From: CAZJOD01 sp964547525
GTDB taxonomy: Bacteria > Bacillota > Clostridia > JAAYHZ01
Direction of reading: 5' to 3'
Assembly (NCBI GenBank): GCA_964547525.1
Contig: CAZJOD010000007.1
Location: 1 to 47,084 of the forward strand
Length of the DNA stretch: 47,084 nt
Below, one piece after another: positions 43,769 through 47,084 of this stretch (position 1 is the stretch's first letter; each line of letters begins with the position of its first letter). Position numbers and translations under genes: made by a program. Below the pieces are notes generated by a model, which had not been told where the DNA came from, ran no database searches, and was given only the letters and a program-made list of their open reading frames with translations.

Positions 43769-45197
43769 ACGGTACAATTCACCGATTAAAAAAGAAAACG
43801 ATAAAAAGTTAGTTAAGGTCATATCATATCCGTTTAATGCCATAAAGAATATCGGTCTTAAAACCAGGTTTTCTATCTCATATAGAATAGCGTTATCAAA
43901 TTTAAGATTATTGATACAGTATTCTATCTTAATTGTTATAGTTATGACGGTAGGCATGGCAGTGATTTTTCTTAAAAATGTACCCATCCAAAGTTATTAT
44001 GAATTTACAAGCAATGTGGATATTGAAGATACACAAAGTATTGAAGATTTTTGCAGGCGTGAAAATATTTCACTATTTGTTTACTCTCCACAAAAAAATT
44101 TGATATATAAATATTCGTTTTATAATTTTACAAAAAAATACATACCCATTCCCTTTGTTATAAAAGATGGAGATTATTTTTATTTGATTTTACCCGATAT
44201 TGTTAAAAACATATCGCAGCCGCTTTATATCAATATCTTTACCGATATCACATATGGTATTAATACCGGTATGTCCATATTAAAAATTTTGTCGGGAACA
44301 TTAATTTTCGTTATAGTTATTATTGGGTACAGATCTTCTAAAATTGCAAAACAACTGCTATCACCTTTACGAGAACTCTCACGAACCATATTGCAGATAT
44401 CTGAAAGTAATATGACCTCCCGGCTTAATGTTAGCGACTGTAAATATGAATTAAAAGAAATTGCACAGTCATTTAATAAAATGATGGATACAATAGAAAA
44501 TTCATATGATAAGCAAAAACAATTCGTATCCGATGCTTCACATGAATTAAGAACGCCTATAGCCGTTCTTCAGGGTTATGCAAACATGCTTGACCGATGG
44601 GGCAAGAATGATCCGAAGATAATGCAAGAATCTATCGATGCTATTTTAGAAGAAACAGACAACATGAAAGATTTGGTTGAAAAATTATTATTTATAGCAA
44701 GGTCGGATAAGTCGACATTTAAAATGGATATGACAGAGTTCCAACTGTCACCTTTGATCACCGATTTGTCAAAAGAATTTGGATTGATAGCACCGAAAAA
44801 GCATATTAATTGTCGAATAATTACCGATTCTATAGTTTTTGCAGATAAAAACAGAATAAAAGAAGCTTATAGGATCATAATAGATAACGCTGTAAAATAC
44901 TCGCCGGAAGACGGACATATTAGCTTAACCTTATATACCGAAAATTCATTCTCTTGTTTATCGGTAAAAGATAACGGATCCGGAATACCAAAAGACGAGT
45001 TGCCTAAAATATTCGACAGATTTTATAGTAAAAACAGAGGTTCAAAAGATCATGATTCAAAAAGTCACGGTCTTGGGCTTGCATTGGCAAAAATAATAGT
45101 TCTGGCTCACAATGGAAAAATTACAGTTAAAAGTACTCCCGGTATCGGAGCAGAGTTTATTATTAAGATACCTGTTAATCGAGTAGGAGGTGGCTGA
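43761..45197 (+). CDS. Sensor histidine kinase, C-terminus altered by intron insertion
   Basis: A 478-residue membrane kinase: TM1 (about 52-74), an extracytoplasmic sensor region of about 105 residues, TM2 (about 173-193), HAMP, the HisKA box with H261 (SDASHELRTPIAVLQGY) and the HATPase domain with N, G1 (VKDNGSGIPKDE), F and G2 (KSHGLGLALAKII) boxes complete. The normal sequence ends at FIIKIPV; from codon 473 (45177) onward the frame reads into an antisense group II intron and adds a few foreign residues (NRVGGG). Only the extreme C-terminus is affected, so activity is probably kept. It overlaps the regulator gene by eight bases. Confidence 0.9.
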   Translation: MNRRYNSPIKKENDKKLVKVISYPFNAIKNIGLKTRFSISYRIALSNLRLLIQYSILIVIVMTVGMAVIFLKNVPIQSYYEFTSNVDIEDTQSIEDFCRRENISLFVYSPQKNLIYKYSFYNFTKKYIPIPFVIKDGDYFYLILPDIVKNISQPLYINIFTDITYGINTGMSILKILSGTLIFVIVIIGYRSSKIAKQLLSPLRELSRTILQISESNMTSRLNVSDCKYELKEIAQSFNKMMDTIENSYDKQKQFVSDASHELRTPIAVLQGYANMLDRWGKNDPKIMQESIDAILEETDNMKDLVEKLLFIARSDKSTFKMDMTEFQLSPLITDLSKEFGLIAPKKHINCRIITDSIVFADKNRIKEAYRIIIDNAVKYSPEDGHISLTLYTENSFSCLSVKDNGSGIPKDELPKIFDRFYSKNRGSKDHDSKSHGLGLALAKIIVLAHNGKITVKSTPGIGAEFIIKIPVNRVGGG

Positions 45198-45221
45198 TTA
45201 TTTCAGCTACCGACCTCTCAC

Positions 45222-45253
45222 ACCACCGTGCATACCGTTCGGTACACGGCGGT
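45222..45253 (-). ncRNA. Group II intron domain V (catalytic hairpin)
   Basis: A 32-nt hairpin on the minus strand: ACCGCCGTG pairs with CACGGTGGT (nine pairs), then a two-base TG bulge, TACC/GGTA and a GAAC loop. The bulge and two-part stem are the domain V pattern. Domain VI follows at about 45183-45216. Confidence 0.85.
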
Positions 45254-45261
45254 TCCTTAGT

Positions 45262-46680
45262 TTACACTTTTACAGATTTATAGTAATCCGTGAAAAATGT
45301 GTATCCTGACTGCCTTAACCTCTCATTGGTTATGGTGCAGGTAAGAATTTGGCTGTTTGCTATGTGCCAATAACCTTTTCTTGTGTTGGCATACTTTATA
45401 GCATTACTGTGGTTAAGCCCCAGTTTCTTTAACATGGAATATCTTGTTCTAATTCGTTTCCACCTTTTCCAGATATACATTCGCAATCTTCTGCGTAGCC
45501 ATTCGTCAGTTCTTATCAACAAGGTCCTCATATCGGCCAGTTTAAAGTAATTAATCCACCCGTATATAAATTGCTTTAATTTGAGTTTGATTGTTTCATA
45601 ACTCAAACCATTACTCCTTGAAGTAATTTCCTTGATTTTCGCTTTCATTTTGGCTATGCTTTTTGAGTGAACACGGAGTTTAATCCCTCCTTTGGAAGGG
45701 TAAAAGCCATATCCTAGAAACTTAACTTTTCCAATGTAGGCAACTGTGGTCTTTTCTCTGTTTACTTTAAGCTTAAGTTTACCCTCTATAAATGGAAGGA
45801 TGTTTTCCAACATTCTCCGGGCACTTCTTTTGCATTTTGCAAACAATTGCATGTCATCTGCATATCTCACAAATCTTATTCCTCGTCTTTCCAATTCATG
45901 GTCAAGCTCATTTAGCATAATATTACTACATAATGGGCTAATCGACCCTCCTTGTACAAGTCCTATATTTGTTTCCTCAAACTTCCCCTTATTAACTGCT
46001 CCTGCAATTAAATACTTATGTATAAGGGATATGACTCTTCTGTCCTTGATTGTTCTTGACAGAATCTCAATCATTTTCGACTGGTTAACTGTGTCAAAGA
46101 ATTTCTCTAAGTCCATGTCAACTACATATGTGTAGCCTTCATTTGCATATTCCTTACACTTCTTCAAGGCATCCTGAGCGCTTCTTCCAGGTCTGAATCC
46201 ATAGCTGGTTTCACTAAATTGAGGTTCAAATATTGGCGAAAGTATTTGTGCTGTAGCCTGTTGCACTACTCTGTCTACTACTGTCGGTATTCCCAACTTT
46301 CTCATTTTCCCATTGTCCTTTGGTATTTCTACTCGTCGGACTGGATTAGGACGATATTTTCCGTCCAATATGGATTGCTTGAGTTCCTCACCATTGTCTT
46401 TAAGATATTGTAGAAGATGCTCCACTTCTATCCCATCAACTCCGTGTGCACCTTTATTCTTCTTAACCCGCTTAAAAGCTTGATTAAGATTTCTAGTGCT
46501 TATGATTTGTTCAAGTAATCCATACCTATTTCTGTCGGCATTGGTGATGTTGTTTTCAGTTATCCTCTTATCAGTAGGCGCTCTGTCATACCCTTCATGT
46601 TCCGCATTATCTCTTTGACAGCAGCCATTACCACAGTAATGTGTTCTGCCTTCTTTTGTCCCGATTTCAGTAACCTTCAT
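45262..46680 (-). CDS. ltrA: Group II intron reverse transcriptase/maturase
   Basis: A 472-residue intron-encoded protein that helps splicing and reverse-transcribes the intron into new sites. The reverse transcriptase blocks are clear: HGVDGIEVE, RRVEIPKDNGKMRKLGIPT, FSETSYGFRPGRSAQDAL, YVVDMDLEKFFDTV, LVQGGSISPL and the catalytic RYADD. Domain X (maturase) ends with GYWHIANSQ...NERLRQSGY. I see no C-terminal HNH endonuclease domain, so it probably relies on replication forks or single-stranded targets for mobility. The frame is intact. It is encoded within the intron's domain IV. Confidence 0.95.
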   Translation of the reverse strand: MKVTEIGTKEGRTHYCGNGCCQRDNAEHEGYDRAPTDKRITENNITNADRNRYGLLEQIISTRNLNQAFKRVKKNKGAHGVDGIEVEHLLQYLKDNGEELKQSILDGKYRPNPVRRVEIPKDNGKMRKLGIPTVVDRVVQQATAQILSPIFEPQFSETSYGFRPGRSAQDALKKCKEYANEGYTYVVDMDLEKFFDTVNQSKMIEILSRTIKDRRVISLIHKYLIAGAVNKGKFEETNIGLVQGGSISPLCSNIMLNELDHELERRGIRFVRYADDMQLFAKCKRSARRMLENILPFIEGKLKLKVNREKTTVAYIGKVKFLGYGFYPSKGGIKLRVHSKSIAKMKAKIKEITSRSNGLSYETIKLKLKQFIYGWINYFKLADMRTLLIRTDEWLRRRLRMYIWKRWKRIRTRYSMLKKLGLNHSNAIKYANTRKGYWHIANSQILTCTITNERLRQSGYTFFTDYYKSVKV

Positions 46681-47084
46681 TTACTACCACCTCCTAAGGT
46701 TCAACCCTTCATAACACCGTCGACAGGTGTTACTAATATGGTATCTGCTGACTTCTCATGATAAATCTTGTTTCAACCACATTTCACAAATACGTTCCAT
46801 GTGTCCATGAGACCTCCCCAGGTAAGAACGCAATCTTTCCTTCCATCTATCTGCTACATTTACACCACACGCTTCCGAATAGTTTTGGGCTTCAGTTTGT
46901 ACGGCAACCTTACCCAGCGTTAAAATGCCTAATGTAGTTTCTGTTCGTCAGACCAGAAGTTTGCCTTAAGCTTCCTTCAGATTCCACCTCGCGATGGACA
47001 CCCTTGCTCTCAGCTATGTGCTTGGCACTATCAACCCGCACTCGGGACTTTCACCCGTTAGATTGCGCCCATGCTGGGCGCACC

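Larger units (their letters stand above)
45178..47083 (-). mobile_element. Group II intron, full length
   Basis: A ribozyme-type retroelement of about 1906 bp. On the minus strand the 5' end is GTGCGCCCAGCATGGGCGC (from 47083), the standard GUGCG start with the GUGAAAGUCCC segment soon after (about 47055-47043). The 3' end is domain V then domain VI and CTACTCGAT (to 45178). The maturase lies in between. It is inserted in the 3' end of the histidine kinase gene in the opposite orientation, so it cannot be removed from that mRNA by splicing. The 3' boundary could be off by a base or two. Confidence 0.87.

Overview
The window looks like a chromosomal contig of a low-GC, anaerobic, endospore-forming Firmicute (class Clostridia). 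This rests on AT-rich DNA with strong AGGAGG-type ribosome sites, a large Alu-type SRP RNA next to dnaX, a CotF-family spore coat pair, an MrfA/MrfB repair pair and clostridial-style DUF families. I cannot name the genus from sequence alone.

Layout. Position 1 falls inside an SRP RNA gene, followed by dnaX (+). A minus-strand block (2066-8587) holds mrfA, mrfB, a DUF2161-acetyltransferase fusion and a uridine kinase-like protein. A second minus-strand block (8849-13309) holds an aldo/keto reductase, a large cytoplasmic heparinase II/III-like lyase and a cyclophilin lipoprotein. From 13506 to 18766 come two neutral-ceramidase-like hydrolases, a GNAT protein and two small membrane/TPR proteins. 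A 108-bp tandem repeat array (18766-19241), broken by a 100-N assembly gap, separates the second ceramidase-like gene from metG. Then come a MoxR-DUF58-transglutaminase operon, a spore coat pair and a dispersed copy of the same repeat. A sugar-dehydrogenase gene lies beside a sulfatase fused in frame to dihydrofolate reductase. Two tRNA-Ala genes, a sugar isomerase-like protein, an M19 dipeptidase, a DUF5050 lipoprotein, a second MoxR ATPase, a DUF5658 membrane protein and a membrane-anchored MutS-like ATPase follow. Near the right end are a decayed AraC-like gene, an ABC-DUF1854-ABC operon, a DUF4342 protein and an OmpR-type two-component system. The 3' end of its kinase gene is interrupted by an antisense group II intron, which fills the window to its last base but one.

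Working together. Heparinase-like lyase, sulfatase, MDR dehydrogenase, isomerase-like TIM barrel and aldo/keto reductase all lack export signals, which suggests intracellular breakdown of imported, possibly sulfated and uronate-containing, oligosaccharides. This is inference, because no transporter or known polysaccharide-utilisation regulator is present. MrfA/MrfB form a known excision-repair pair. The ABC-DUF1854-ABC operon probably makes a heterodimeric exporter with unusual N-terminal cytoplasmic domains.

Most notable items: the sulfatase-DHFR fusion, the hairpin-rich 108-bp repeat family with a compensatory base change between copies, the DUF2161-GNAT fusion, the ABC-DUF1854-ABC operon, and the group II intron that alters the histidine kinase C-terminus and probably ends the contig.
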